NCBI GenBank assembly: GCA_000727475.1
Contig: KL647330.1
Span: 118,760-182,759 of the forward strand
Reading direction: 5' to 3'
From: Sarcocystis neurona
Taxonomy: Eukaryota > Apicomplexa > Conoidasida > Eucoccidiorida > Sarcocystidae
Length of the DNA: 64,000 nucleotides
The number at the start of each line of letters is the position of its first letter. Position 1 is the first letter of the stretch. The translations under genes were made by a program, and so were the position numbers. The notes beneath the pieces were generated by a model. It was not told the DNA's origin and did not search any database. It saw only the letters and a list, made by a program, of their open reading frames with translations. Below, piece by piece: positions 35,070 through 47,100 of the stretch.

Positions 35070-38000
35070 TCTTTGGTGTCTCTGCGTTTCAGTAGACGCC
35101 ACCGCGCTTCTCATACGCGGGGCAGAAGCACGCGCAGCAACAACAGCACCAGCAGTCACAGCGGCATCAGCAGGCATCAGCAGCCGCAGCGGCTGAACTA
35201 CAACGAAACATCTCTCCGTAGTTTTGCGACGAAGCAATGTCGTGCCAGCGCATCTGAACAGACGTTCGAGGTCTACAAAGATACTTTTGGAAGCCGTATA
35301 GCGTGTATATGCACGCGAGACAAGAACTACAGTGAACAGCAGAAAATCGACGTCGGAGGAGCAGACAAAGGCAGAAGTGAGGATTATCGCAGCAGACCTT
35401 GTGGCGGCTGTATTCCTGCGTCCATCGCCTCTCCAGGGACTCGTAAGGTACGTGGCCGCTAATGCAGAAAAGAAAAACCAGCAAAAGGACAAACAGCGAC
35501 ACCACCAACCGCAATACCAGCAAGAACCGCAACACCAGAAGCCACATTATCCAGTAGCACTAGCACGATCACCGGCGGTCCGTACAGCAGAGTAGAGCCA
35601 AAAGGGGTACCATCAGGCTGACCAGCCTCCTCACCGGCATCAGCATCTGTGGCTCCATTCGTTTCATAAATTACCAAATTAAAGTGCTCGTGACAGTGAG
35701 TACTGGTGGTCATGCGAAGGACGACCGCCACTTCCTCGGTAAGGGGGCCCCATGCGTTGGCTCAACACCACCTCCCAACGCAGGTGGAGACAGACCACAG
35801 AAACAAGAGAAGCGGCAGCAGAAGCCGTCAGAAAGACGAGTAGCAGACGACAGCTGCTGCTACGGAGAACAGCAGGAGCGGCCGCAGAAGTCGCAGGACA
35901 ACCAGCAGCTGCTTTTGCGCGAGCAGGTGGCATCGAGCGATCCCAACAGGAGCGCCAGTGGAAGCACGTACAAAAGCGACACTAGCAGCGCGACAGCGCA
36001 ACAACTAGACGCATAACTATCACAAGCAGTAAACATCCTCTTGTAGGAGAGCAGCTTCTGATGCAGTGGGGAACAGATTTCTCGATCGTTACAGCGGCGC
36101 CGCTAGGCAGATGATACGCGGTAATCCAGGCACCTCGCAGCGGCGGTCGAGGAGATCCGGCGGCCACAGCAGCAACAGCGACAGCCGGCTGGCAGATCGA
36201 GACTTTCAGCTGCAGCAGCAACAGCAAAGCTTTAGATGGCAGCCGGCTGGCAGATCGAGACTTTCAGCTGCAGCAGCAACAGCAAAGCTTTAGATGGCAG
36301 GAAGAATGTGGGTGGTGCTTGCAAAAGTAGTGTATTAGCAGTGCGTCGTGTAACCCCTCCTCTTAAGGCGCCTGCGGGTGCTGTTGCAGGCATTGCCGGT
36401 CCTGCCGTCGCTGGGAAGCGTAGTGCCCCGTGGGGGTGCGGGGTCCGATGCAGCAGCTGTGTCTTGATTTCTGCTCGTCTCCTCGCCTCTGACAGTCTTG
36501 TAGCTGCTGCTCCATCATCTAACCGTCTCGCACGTTGAAGAGGTGGTTGACTCTGTCCACTTTGCAGTTCAGGGATGCTGCTGAGATTTTTTTTCTGTTG
36601 ATTGCCCCGCTCTATGGCTCGGGAGCGGCGACGGCCATAGAGCACCACCGGCCAGCGAGGCGTACACAGCGTAGTAGCGCAGAATCAGCCGAGCTGGTGC
36701 ACCGGTCCGGCAACAAAAGCGACAGACGACCAAGCAGCAGCAGCAGCAGTCGGAGGATCGCAGCAGGTGAAGAGGTGACGAGCACATCGTAAACAAAGGA
36801 AACGCCGCGACTCTGGAGATTCCGTCAAGAGACACCGCAAGTGGAACTCCGGGCCGTCAGTCAGCGGCGACAAACGTGTTGTACAGCTTTGTAGTCTTTT
36901 GTAGGCATTGCAGCACAGTTGTTCTGATCCAGGGCCCTCCAGAGGTGTGGCGGAAAAAGAATACCTCCAGCAGATCCATCCGCAGGAGCAAGAACAGTGC
37001 TCGGTCTTCGTGCGCTACTGCTGCCCGTAGCAGGGGCAGCACGCTGCCCGACAGCGTCGTGTTCTATACCTGTTTCTCTTGTTGCTCGGTTTATTCAGCA
37101 GCGAGAACAGAGTGCTTCCCCGTATCTGCAGAGCAACGTCTCGTTGCTGGTGAGATATAGATGATGGTGTCCTGGAGTCCCCGCTGCAACTGATCGCGCG
37201 CCATCTCTCCTTGTTCTTAGGTATTCTGCGCTGCTGCGCTGGGTGGGCGGTGGGCGCCTTCACTGCCCTCTTGTCCGTCCCCGCCTCTTTTGCACACTGC
37301 ATGATTTCCTGGCTGAGTCCTGCGCAAGCCGAGGCTGCGGTCTCCGAAGGTCTGCGGCGGCCGCTGCAGAGGCGTCAGGGCGAGCAACGGCAACGGCCAC
37401 ACAGCAGGAACGGTGAAAACGGCCCCGGTAGCAATAGCAGGAAAAAAATCACCGAAAATGCGAACAGCAACGGCGAACGCAGCAAAGCAACAGCCACAGC
37501 AGTTAACGACAACAACAGCGGCAGCACTGGCCCAGCCGACAAGGAAAGAAACAGAGGTTCCAACGTATTTGACTTCAGCGCCAGACTACAAATATCTGCA
37601 GGAGTATGTCTAGAATAGATGCGTACGGCACTACGTTTTCAGTAAAGCATTGCTACTAGCAGCTGTACGATTTCGAGTGTCCGTACCCCGAACAACAGTA
37701 TAACGGCAACATGAATGACTGAGGCGACTTCTTTGTCTGCAGCCTCGGTGTGATATCTGCTGCTGTCCGTACGAATACTCTAATAGCAGCGGTAGAGAGA
37801 CGGCGACCGCAGCAAGTCGAGGCAACAACCACAACAGCAGAAGGTCGCCGCTTGCTGCAGTAGGGCGCGGCAACGACAAAAGCCGAGGCGCAGCTACAGG
37901 CAAAGGGCGAGGGACATCAGGTGTCCCACCAGTAGCAAAAGCAGCAACAGGAGTGCTGCAGCCGGAGGCCTGGACCTAGGCCTGCAGCAGTAGTAGTAGT

Positions 38001-39150
38001 AGAAGAAGCAGCAGCGGAAGCGCAACGTCAGCAGCGACAGCGGTTGCCCCGAGGGCAGCCGAGAGCCTGCTGCAACACAGAAGACAAGACACAGGAGTCG
38101 GACCTGCAGCAGAAGCAACAGCATCAGTAGCAGCAGCAGAAGTAGCAACAAGAGCAGCCAGTAGACCACCAGCGGCAAAAGGCTCCGCCCTGCGAGCCAG
38201 CGTTTTTGCCGATGCTGCAGCTCAGCAGCAGCGGAAACACCGTCCACACAGTTCCAGCTGCAGCAGCAGCAGCAGTAGCAGCAAGAACATCTGCAGCAAC
38301 AACAACACCAGCAGCAGAATGCACTCCAGGAGCAGCAGCAGGAGCGTGAGCAGCCGCAGACCCTCGAGCAGACGCGGCAACAGAAGCAGCCGCAGAAGAT
38401 TTACTACTGGCAGAACAAGGCATAAACAATCAGCACTGTTGAGTCTGCAACGCCACTGGTGCGGCGCTTGTGTCCGCGGTGTGCCGTGGGCGCTGCAGCA
38501 GCGATTTTGCGTTTGCGGGGCCAGCGGCGAAAGCAGAGGCAGGAGCAGCAGCAGTGGCACGAAGCGCGTCAACGGCAGACACAATACGCAGTAAGAAAGG
38601 AGGAGAACCACCGCAGCGTCAGCAGCCCTTGACGATTGCCGCAGCAGTAGCAATAAATGTAGCAGCAAGTCCAGTTCATACAAAGAACGAAGGGCAGAAA
38701 CGGTAACTGGTTTTGAACGTAAGACGGAGCAGGGCGACCATGTGGACGCTACAGATATATGAGTTCGAGCCGAAAAAACAGCAGTGAGGGAGCAGCTGGA
38801 AGAGCAGGAAGGATAATACCGTTGCAGCAAACGACTGGCAGTACGGGAAGTGACGCAAACGATGATTTGGGACGGTGAGCAGCAGGAGCAGCCAAAAAAG
38901 CCGGCGCCTCAGCAGGAGCAGCACCAGCAAAAGCTGCAGCAAGTTTGCCTGCAGGAACAACTGTAACTGCAGCAGAAGCAGAGGAGACAGCAACAGCAGG
39001 AGGTCAGCAGGCGCCGGAATTAGGAGCCGGGTCGGCGACAGCATTTAGTACAGCAGGGTTACCTGTGTATCCTGTCTCAGGAAGAATACGTAGAGCAGGA
39101 GAAAAGTGGACGGCAGCAGGGGTTTGAACAGCCCTCTGGTTTGCGCCTCG
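35070..39150 (+). other. CAG-rich region without an assignable gene
   Basis: CAG/AGC/GCA tracts on the + strand recur throughout (35110-35180, 35750-36000, 36180-36300, 36735-36760, 37500-37560, 37930-38420, 38520-39020). Stops break every frame every few hundred bases. The strand bias of CAG matches that of coding exons in this window, so it may be a highly spliced or decayed + strand gene, or the 5' flank of the transporter. A protein-like segment (AEAEETATAGGQQAPELGAG) lies at about 38965-39025, ending in TGA at 39127. Confidence 0.35.
36183..36298 (+). repeat. Perfect 58 bp tandem duplication
   Basis: 36183-36240 and 36241-36298 are identical base for base; the unit runs from AGCCGGCTGGCAGATCGAGA to GCTTTAGATGGC and contains a CAGCAGCAACAGCAA segment. 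The unit is not a multiple of three. Confidence 0.95.
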
Positions 39151-39159
39151 TGCACCACC

Positions 39160-39957
39160 CAACGAAATATAAAGCGATAACAGGCCTTCAGCAGTTTAGC
39201 AGCATTTCGTCATTACGCTGGCGTCCAATTGCTGTGTCGATGTCTCGTGCATGTCGTCGTTTCCTGCTTCTTTTGATTCTTACGTTCTTCGTCTTCTTCT
39301 TCGTCGGCTTCACATTTGACTTGTCCTCCTCTATGCTGCTGGGCTTCTGCTGCTTACTGCGCCTTCTTGGTTGGCGGTGCTACTTCTCTTTTTCTCCTGT
39401 CCTTGCCGCGCTTCTTCTCTTTCTCTCCTCGTGGATCTTCTCGTCCTTCACGTCTCGGGCTCCACCTGCTGCTCCTCCGTGTGCGCGTCCCCTCCAGATG
39501 CTACATTACCTTTTCTGCTGCTGCTGCTGCATATCGTCCGATTGCCCAGCTGCTGTTTATTCGCTTCCGCTGCGCTAGCTTCTCCCCCGTTGTCTTTGGC
39601 TCTTGCTTCGCCTTCTGTTTTTTTCCCTCCTCCTTTCGACTGGCTTTGTATCTTCTCTCTCGGCGATTCGTTTCCATACTGACATTCTCCGGCAGCACTT
39701 CCCGCTGCCCACCACGGCTGTTCTACCACCGCTGCTGCCTGGCGTCCCTCTTTCTTCTCCCCGCTGCTGCTGTACCGTCGCTCCTTCGGTGTCTCGGCAG
39801 GAGTCGTGGCGCCACCTTCTTCGTTCTCGGCAGTTCTCTCTTTTCTGCGTTGCCTTCCGCAGTTCTTTATTCCTCTCTGGCAGCGCTCTGTGTTTCTCAG
39901 TGTGATTTACAGCCGCCTGTTTGTCTTCCTCTTCTTCTCTTCATCAAGCACTTCGTG
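39160..39957 (+). other. Pyrimidine-rich 5' flank of the transporter gene
   Basis: CT-rich DNA that is open in the transporter frame from about 39316 but contains no ATG until 39958. Its apparent protein is a Leu/Ser/Phe/Pro-rich artefact of composition. Most likely 5' untranslated or promoter-proximal sequence. Confidence 0.55.
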
Positions 39958-42900
39958 ATGGTCAGGCTGCGTTTCTGCAGCAGACGGCTGCTGCGCCGCT
40001 GCAATCCGGTGCGTGACCTGCTGCCGCGAAGCGATTTGCCTGGAGCCCAGCAGAAAACGCCCTTCAACGTTAACCGGTACGTGTTGCTGTTGGTGTATGT
40101 TGTGGGAGTGGGGTGTACCGGTCCCCTGTTTTTTAACTGGCCGCCAATAGCAGAGCTGCTCTTTCGAAACGAGGCTTTCGCGGAGTTGTGCAAAAAAGAC
40201 CCGCTCACGGGTGCGTACACACCGGATCTGCGGCGCCGGCGGCCGCAACGGCAGCCCACTGGCGAGGAAGAAGGCACAGAGGACGGCAGCAGTGGCGGCA
40301 GCGAAGAAGGTGGGAAGCCATACATATGTGACGCACAGGAAGCAGCAGTACAGCAGCTGTACACCCTGTGCTGCGCAGTCTGCTGCTGCTTCTGCGGCGT
40401 TGCTGGTTCGTTGATGGACGCGTGCGGACCACGTTTTACTACGGTGGCAGGGCGGTTGCTCCAAGTGGTGGGGTGGGTGATGCTCGCTTTCGCCAATGTT
40501 TCCAGCTCCCTGTACTATGTCGGCATGGCGTTCTTTGCTTCTGGCATTGACGCGGTGGTGCTGCCCACTCTTTCCGTTTGTCGGCTATTTCCTGCTTCCG
40601 AAGGGCTTATTATTACCGTCGTAGGAAGCGCACTGTCCGCTAGCTACGCCGTGCCTCTGGTAATGAAGCAGTTGGCAGAGGTTTATGGCGAGTCTTTCCG
40701 CATGATTGTTTTACGCTACGCATTGCTTTGCCCATTGACGTTTGCCGTCGTCGCGCTCTTTCTCATGCCCCGGCAAAATTTCCAGCATTTTCCGGTCGGT
40801 AAGGAGGAAGCGGCAGCAGGGGAAGGAAGTCGCGCGGGACAGGGAGAAGGAGGAGGAGAAGTTGGGGGGAAGGCAGCGGCAGAGGCAGCAGCTGAAAGCG
40901 CTGAAACACACGAGCCAGGAGACGGGCGGCACTGGCGAGGTGGGAGAGAACAAGGCAGGAGACAGACGGTCGACAGGAGAGGAGAAGAGAAACACGAGAA
41001 GTCAGCTGGCAGGGGTAGTGAACTGGAGGGAGGAGAAGGCAGTGGAGGAGAACACGAAGAAATATCGGGAGAAGGAACGAAGGAGGGACGGAACGAGGAA
41101 GAAGAGGACGGCGAGGAAAAGAGAAAAACCGAGGACAGAGAGGCGGATTCGTGGCGGGTGGGCACCATCAGCATCAGTACAAGAAGACAAGGCAGGAGCG
41201 GCAGTAACGACGTGTGTGCTAGGCGACGCGAAGTTGCCACCAACAGCGGAGTAAAGTGTGTGGGAAAGGGCGGTGGCAGACTCGCGAGTCGCCTGGGAAG
41301 TGCGGAGGAGGACAACATCGAGGAACACTGCAGAACACTCGGCAGCAGCAGCGGCAGGCGTCGCATGGGGAGCGACGGGGGCAGAAGGGGGCGCAGCAAC
41401 AGCAGCGACAGAGACAGTGCTGCAGAGACAAGACTTTACGTTCTAAGTTCCAGCTTTGCAGAGACGAGACACGACAAGAAGGGCGACAGGAGCAGCAGGG
41501 AACTCCGCGACTGTGGCGGTGGGATCGAGAGTCATCCGTGCGTGTTACCGGGTTCCGATGCCGCTGCTGCTGCGGCTGCACTTGAAGAAGCAACAGCCAG
41601 CAGCAGGAACGTGCAAGGCTACACTGCAGACGACTGCGCGAGTCATTCCCGCCTCACTGATACGTATAGGAAGAGTTCTGCTGGCAGACAAGCAGACACT
41701 CCGACGGACACTGCGTGTGCTGCAGCGGGTGCCACTTTTGTTGACTGTTCTGCCGGTGCTGTAGCGCCTGCCGCTGCGAGTCCTGCAAGCGTGAGCCCTC
41801 CTGCGGGGACGCCGGTCTCAGGCGGGACCGTTCGTTCTGCTGATGCTCCTGCTGCTACCGCGAGGCACAGTGCAAAGGACGAGATTGCTACGCACCCAAC
41901 GATTCAAGCGGCTGCTGCCGGGCATAGCTCCTTAAGCAGTACTGCTGATGCTAGCGCGATACAGTCTGCTGTCAGCCCTCCTGCAGCCGGACACCCCGCT
42001 GCAAAGCTCGCGCCTCTACGCTCTGTGGAAGCTCTCGCTCCTCCTGGTGATGCTGCTTCTGCCGCTGGTGGCGCGGCTCCTGCTGCTTGTGGTGGCGCAG
42101 CACCTACCGCTCATGCTGCTTTTTCTGATGCTTCCCTCGATGCCGATCCTGTGTCCAATGCTGCAGCTAATGCTGCTGGTAATGGAACCGCTCCTTTTGT
42201 CGGTCCTGCCACTACCGCTGCAGCTCCTGCTGCAGTCGCTCCAGAGTCAGACGCTGCTGAAGTAGTAGCTCTTCGGCAGTTTCGTGTTGAAGAAGTGGTT
42301 GCGGTTGCCCCTCCTGAAACTGAGGATTCCAGGGCACAACGCAGCATGGACAGGAACACCAGGATCAACCGCGACGAGAAGGAAAACAACAGTAACAGCA
42401 ATGACAACACGCAGGTAGCACCTGGAGGTTATTATGAAGAGACTGGAGTTGTACAGGGCGCTTCAAGGGAAAATATCTTGACGACCGCAGCAAGGAGGAG
42501 AGCAGGAGTGATTGACGCTGCTACCAGTAGGAGTACTGCAGGGAACAACTGCAGTATCAGTGCCACTAATGAGAGCAGGAGTAGTGTTGCCGTCAATGTT
42601 AGTAGTCATAGTAACGCGATGGACAGCGTGAGTGCCGAGGGAAGCGTTGTTGCAGGAACTTTACACGGGTGGGGCAGCAGTCGTGGCGGGACAGCAGGAA
42701 CAGCACAAACGAATGCAGCTGATGCGACGCGTGAAATAACGGAAGAATCGACAGCAATTTTCCGCGGGTCTACAGCAGCAGGAGAGTCCTTGTCGACCGC
42801 CCCGGATGATGTGGCTCCGATGCCAGCACCAGCAGCGCGATCCTCAGCAGGGCCAGCAGAAGAAACGTCATCTCCAGGTGCAGCAGGAGCGCAGGCAAGT

Positions 42901-44130
42901 TTGCGTCCAACACTGCCGGGAAATAAAGAAGGACAGTTTCAGCTGGGACGAGTGTGGCCGCGGCGCAGCAGCAACCCTGTGTTGCAGCTGCAGCAGCTGG
43001 CAACAAGTCCGCGCACTGGTCTCGCTCCTTCTTCCTCTCCGTCTCCTCAGCAGGTCGCGACACCAGCAGGAGGCGGAGCTGCAGCTGTTGATGGAGCAGG
43101 TGCGCCACTTACTTCTTGTGGATCAGAAACGAAGCAGAGAACAGGGTCCTCAGTCTGCACATCTGATGAAGAGTCGTGTGGGGAGGAGGACAGACCTGGA
43201 CGCTGCTGCAGCTGCTGCAACCGTAGCACGAGCTGCTGCAGCACTGCGGCTCCGCCGAGCCTCCAGAGAACTACCTGGGGAGACTGTCTGAGGCGACTGA
43301 GTCAGAACAGCAGGAGCAGATCAGCGATGCAGCAGCTAACGTCGGAGAGATTTTTGCTGATTCTTCTCTACAAAATTGTAGTGGTGTTGGTGGCGACGTA
43401 TTTCCAGGAGGCAAGCCAGCGCATGTTTAGTCCGCGAGTGCTGCATGTGCGTGCGACGCTGCTGCCGTTCTCCTTTCTGCCGTGCATCGCACTGGGAAAG
43501 GCCGCCGATCGCTTTAATATCGTGCGCGTGCTTTTCGTAATGAATTTCTTCGGACTTCTGACCTACTTCTTCTCCTTTTTCAGCCAGTACGGCGTCGCGT
43601 GGGCGTATCTTTCGGTTTGCTGCTTCGTGTGCTACATGTCTTTCTATAGCAGCCAGATTTTCATTTACGTCGAAGAAACCTTCTCGCCTGAGCACTTCGG
43701 AAAACTCAGCGGATTCACTTTGATGACAGGTGGCGTCATCAGCCTGGCCGCCCACCCGTTATACAGCCATCTCACTGTGGGCAGGCACGGAGGCAACACG
43801 TTGCCAGTACGCGTAGCGCTGACGGTGCCGCTGCTACTGCTAAATTTGCTGCTGCTGAGGCTGCTCTTCTTGTACAGAAAGAATCCCCAGCCGTTCCGAA
43901 CTGCTGCTTGTATCGACGACCAGGTCGCCGGCGACAAGGACGGCTCCAACGGCCGCTGCTGCGGTTGCAGTGAGAAAGCGCTTGCGACTGTCGAGGGAAC
44001 AAAACAGCCAGAGTGCTGCAGGAGCGGCAGCAGCACCAGCAGCAGGCAAGAATTTGCAGCAACGAAGGAAACAGCGGTACCGGCCAGCAGCAATGGTGAG
44101 TCACCTGCGGCACCGCTCGCATCGCACTGA
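39958..44130 (+). CDS. ApiAT-like major facilitator transporter with giant cytosolic loop
   Basis: Predicted plasma-membrane solute carrier, probably for amino acids, with the architecture of the apicomplexan amino-acid transporter (ApiAT) branch of the major facilitator superfamily. The start is the first ATG in a long open frame, with G at -3 and +4. There are six N-terminal helices (about residues 42-62, 131-155, 161-185, 186-207, 215-237, 248-271), a loop of about 845 residues (about 275-1120), and six C-terminal helices (about 1129-1151, 1161-1183, 1186-1208, 1211-1237, 1248-1270, 1283-1306). GSLMDACGPR after helix 2 and GKAADRFN after helix 8 fit the two facilitator loop motifs. The linker between helices 1 and 2 holds a Gly/Glu-rich insertion. 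The central loop is Glu/Gly/Arg-rich first, then Ala/Ser/Thr/Pro-rich, mostly from CAG-type codons; an unspliced intron in it is possible. The substrate cannot be read from sequence. The tail after helix 12 is Ser/Cys-rich. The stop is TGA at 44128-44130. Confidence 0.88.
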   Translation: MVRLRFCSRRLLRRCNPVRDLLPRSDLPGAQQKTPFNVNRYVLLLVYVVGVGCTGPLFFNWPPIAELLFRNEAFAELCKKDPLTGAYTPDLRRRRPQRQPTGEEEGTEDGSSGGSEEGGKPYICDAQEAAVQQLYTLCCAVCCCFCGVAGSLMDACGPRFTTVAGRLLQVVGWVMLAFANVSSSLYYVGMAFFASGIDAVVLPTLSVCRLFPASEGLIITVVGSALSASYAVPLVMKQLAEVYGESFRMIVLRYALLCPLTFAVVALFLMPRQNFQHFPVGKEEAAAGEGSRAGQGEGGGEVGGKAAAEAAAESAETHEPGDGRHWRGGREQGRRQTVDRRGEEKHEKSAGRGSELEGGEGSGGEHEEISGEGTKEGRNEEEEDGEEKRKTEDREADSWRVGTISISTRRQGRSGSNDVCARRREVATNSGVKCVGKGGGRLASRLGSAEEDNIEEHCRTLGSSSGRRRMGSDGGRRGRSNSSDRDSAAETRLYVLSSSFAETRHDKKGDRSSRELRDCGGGIESHPCVLPGSDAAAAAAALEEATASSRNVQGYTADDCASHSRLTDTYRKSSAGRQADTPTDTACAAAGATFVDCSAGAVAPAAASPASVSPPAGTPVSGGTVRSADAPAATARHSAKDEIATHPTIQAAAAGHSSLSSTADASAIQSAVSPPAAGHPAAKLAPLRSVEALAPPGDAASAAGGAAPAACGGAAPTAHAAFSDASLDADPVSNAAANAAGNGTAPFVGPATTAAAPAAVAPESDAAEVVALRQFRVEEVVAVAPPETEDSRAQRSMDRNTRINRDEKENNSNSNDNTQVAPGGYYEETGVVQGASRENILTTAARRRAGVIDAATSRSTAGNNCSISATNESRSSVAVNVSSHSNAMDSVSAEGSVVAGTLHGWGSSRGGTAGTAQTNAADATREITEESTAIFRGSTAAGESLSTAPDDVAPMPAPAARSSAGPAEETSSPGAAGAQASLRPTLPGNKEGQFQLGRVWPRRSSNPVLQLQQLATSPRTGLAPSSSPSPQQVATPAGGGAAAVDGAGAPLTSCGSETKQRTGSSVCTSDEESCGEEDRPGRCCSCCNRSTSCCSTAAPPSLQRTTWGDCLRRLSQNSRSRSAMQQLTSERFLLILLYKIVVVLVATYFQEASQRMFSPRVLHVRATLLPFSFLPCIALGKAADRFNIVRVLFVMNFFGLLTYFFSFFSQYGVAWAYLSVCCFVCYMSFYSSQIFIYVEETFSPEHFGKLSGFTLMTGGVISLAAHPLYSHLTVGRHGGNTLPVRVALTVPLLLLNLLLLRLLFLYRKNPQPFRTAACIDDQVAGDKDGSNGRCCGCSEKALATVEGTKQPECCRSGSSTSSRQEFAATKETAVPASSNGESPAAPLASH

Positions 44131-47100
44131 GGCGTCTCGAAGCGACAGGAACACAGAAGCGTGAACCCAGCGAGGAAGGAGAAGAAGCTCCGAGGAGCGC
44201 TGGACGGGCACCCGAAATGCTTCCCTATCCCTACAGCACGTTTCAAGCGACTGCGGCTGCTACTGCAGCATCCCCGTCTCTCGTCCGTGTCGCCTACGCA
44301 TATTTCTCTTCACGACGTATTGCGGAGGTTCAATACGTTGCAAGAGGAAAGGCAGGAGAAAGCAGCAGTGAGCGGGAGAATCGGAAGCAACATACGAGGG
44401 AGAAGACGAGAGGCGAGACGAGAAGAAGGAGAAAAGGAGAGAAGGAGAACACAAGCCGCTGCGTGAACTTCTTAACGAAGAAGAGGGTGTCTGTCTAAGT
44501 GCAAGATGGCAGGCTCTGACAAGTATTCAGCTGCAAGTGTATAGAGATGGACACAGGGAGATGAAAGCAGAGGAGAGTCCGAGGAATTGTTGTGGTTTTC
44601 AAAAGTTGGAGGCACAGGCGAAGGAGGAGGAGGACGAAAGAAGAATTAACAGGTGTATTGAAGGTGCTCTTAAAAAACTACCGCCGCCGGCGTTGTAATA
44701 TTTTGTGCTTGCTGATTCCAAAGTTGTATGATAACATGGTTGAGTGAATATCTACATGTTTGTTGATGCACGTGTCGTTGTCAAAAAGAGACTGTGCGCA
44801 GCAGGCCGAGCGAGTGAGGACCGGCGTGGAGCGCATGCGTGGTTGACGGCAAGCAAAGTCCAAGGACGTGAAGACAGCGACTGCAAGAGTCACCACGCAG
44901 GAAGCAACCGCAGCCCTGTGCTCACGCACGAGGAGAAAAGGAAGGAACGCGTGCCAGGGAGACGCGTTAAATTTGCAGACGGTCTCGGGTGTACGTACAC
45001 CAGAAAGTGACCTTGCACTTTTATAAGAGAGAAGGCCCCAAAAGCACTCGTGCAGGTGGAGTGTCGCACCGCGTGCCTGACGAGTGAATCTGCCTTACCT
45101 CAAGAAGATGGGGGATGGTTCACATCCGTGCGCACGGCGCTGTACCTCTGTACACTTCATGTAGGCGTCTACTTATCTGGAGACGCATTCGTCTTTGTTG
45201 TATATATGTGTCTGTGTGTGAAAGTGTTCACGTACAGTATGTGGAATGCGTGTATGTGTATTTGCACGCGTTTATACAGATACGTGTATGTAGGCGAAGC
45301 TGGTTTGCACACACGCGTCTGCACTGCATTGACATGCAGTGGAATAACTGCGATGGGGGAGCGTTTGATGAGATGCCCGGCAACTGGCAGGCACCATCGT
45401 TCTTCTTGTTCTCCGCGTGGCTGCCTTGGTGTACATATATATATAATATATATATTTATGTGTATAGGTGGGCGAAATGTGGGTGCGCGTATGAATAACA
45501 TACGTAGAGAGTGAGCCTGTGGAGGTACACGTACGTTTCACTACGTTTAACGCGAGCTTGTTACACGAATATGTGACCGCTGCGTCTGAGCCGTAACGAC
45601 TCGGATATTTGTGTAGGTCTATACCCTACAGCCGAAGTGCCGAGCTGCGTAGGCTGTGCGAACACATGTCTTCTTGTGTGTAGGAACTCTCGTATATATG
45701 TAGACGTATACATGGATGTTTCGAGATATGCAGATGCGTTTATGTTTCGTATAGAAACGGCGCTTCTTGTGGCTGTTCAACAATGTATATGACTCTGCAC
45801 ATGCATCTACGTATGTGTGTGTGTCTGTGCCTATGCACGTGAATTTTGTTGTGTACGTACGTTACATACGTGCGTGTAATGTGTAGACATTATATATATA
45901 CGTATGTGTTGCTGCGCGTTCGCACACATGTACGTATATATATATATATGTATTTATATGTACGTTGTTTGAAGAACTTGTAGACATGTATGCGCACGTC
46001 TGCGGAGTAGTGTGTACGTGTTGCACACACTGGAGTTCAGATGTGAAAGAATAGACGTTGTATTTCGAAAAGAGTCCACTACAAGGTGCACCACGACACC
46101 TGCATGCAAGCAAATGCTTGGACGGTAGGCGTTCAGCGTTCTGCGCTTGCTTTGAGCACACCACATAGAAGTCCGCTTGTTAGCGCTGCCTCTGCGTCTT
46201 CTCCGCACTTGCCCTCTTCCTTTTTTTCTCTCCTTCCCCCGCTGTTCCTTTCCTTCTTTCTCATTCGCACGCGAAGTCACTCTCTCTCCGACGTTCCGGT
46301 GGGTGCCAAAAAATTACGTTCACATGTGGCCGCCTCAATTATCTACGGGGTCGACGCTCGGGGCACGTAGCCGCCGAACCCACTCGCCTGCGCCGGCGGA
46401 GACAACGCGTGATCGGAGTTACGTGAAGTGAAAGGAGAGTAGCAGGTGGGCGCACATACTGCGACCGTCAATCTTATTCTTCCCACAGCCGCGTACAGAG
46501 GCAGTCACCTGCCAGCGGATACGTACGTGTATCGATATATATGTGTGCGTATATTACGTGAGCGTTTATTTGGATTAGTTTTTGTAGTCGGCCACAGGCC
46601 TGGATTTGCATATGATTGCCTGCGACCGAACGCACGTCGCGGCCCGCCACTCCCTGTGTGGTCAGGGTTTATCCACATACTCACCCGCCAACACGTACAT
46701 ATATGTACATATACAAAGATACGGAAGGGAAAATTCGTCCACGCTCGTGTGTCGACACACCGCCGAGCAACACCAGGTTGAGGAGATACAGCGAGAGCTG
46801 CGACTGAGAGATGGAGAAATGTCAAAAGTGCGACGGTAGCGAATATATGCACGCAGAGCAGCGACAGCTCTCTTTTCTCGTGAAGAACTTTGTCGTTGCT
46901 TGCACCAAGTGGGCTCATGTAAGACGCCCCCAATGAGCTCGCACACTTGTGCGGACGCTAACCATATAAATATATATCTACAGATGTGCGTGTATCTGAG
47001 GTACAATATATATATATATATATATATGTAAATATGTATGTACGTATATACAAGGGCGGCGAACCTATCCATAGATAATTAGATAGATAGGAAGTAGTAG

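Noticed and set aside
39316..39957. In-frame N-terminal extension of the transporter by about 214 codons
   Set aside because: There is no ATG in it and its composition is that of CT-rich DNA; the first ATG at 39958 precedes helix 1 by a normal distance.
46285..46370. Protein-like segment DVPVGAKKLRSHVAAS ending in a stop
   Set aside because: An overlapping frame is equally plausible, no splice partner was found, and the segment is too short to call.
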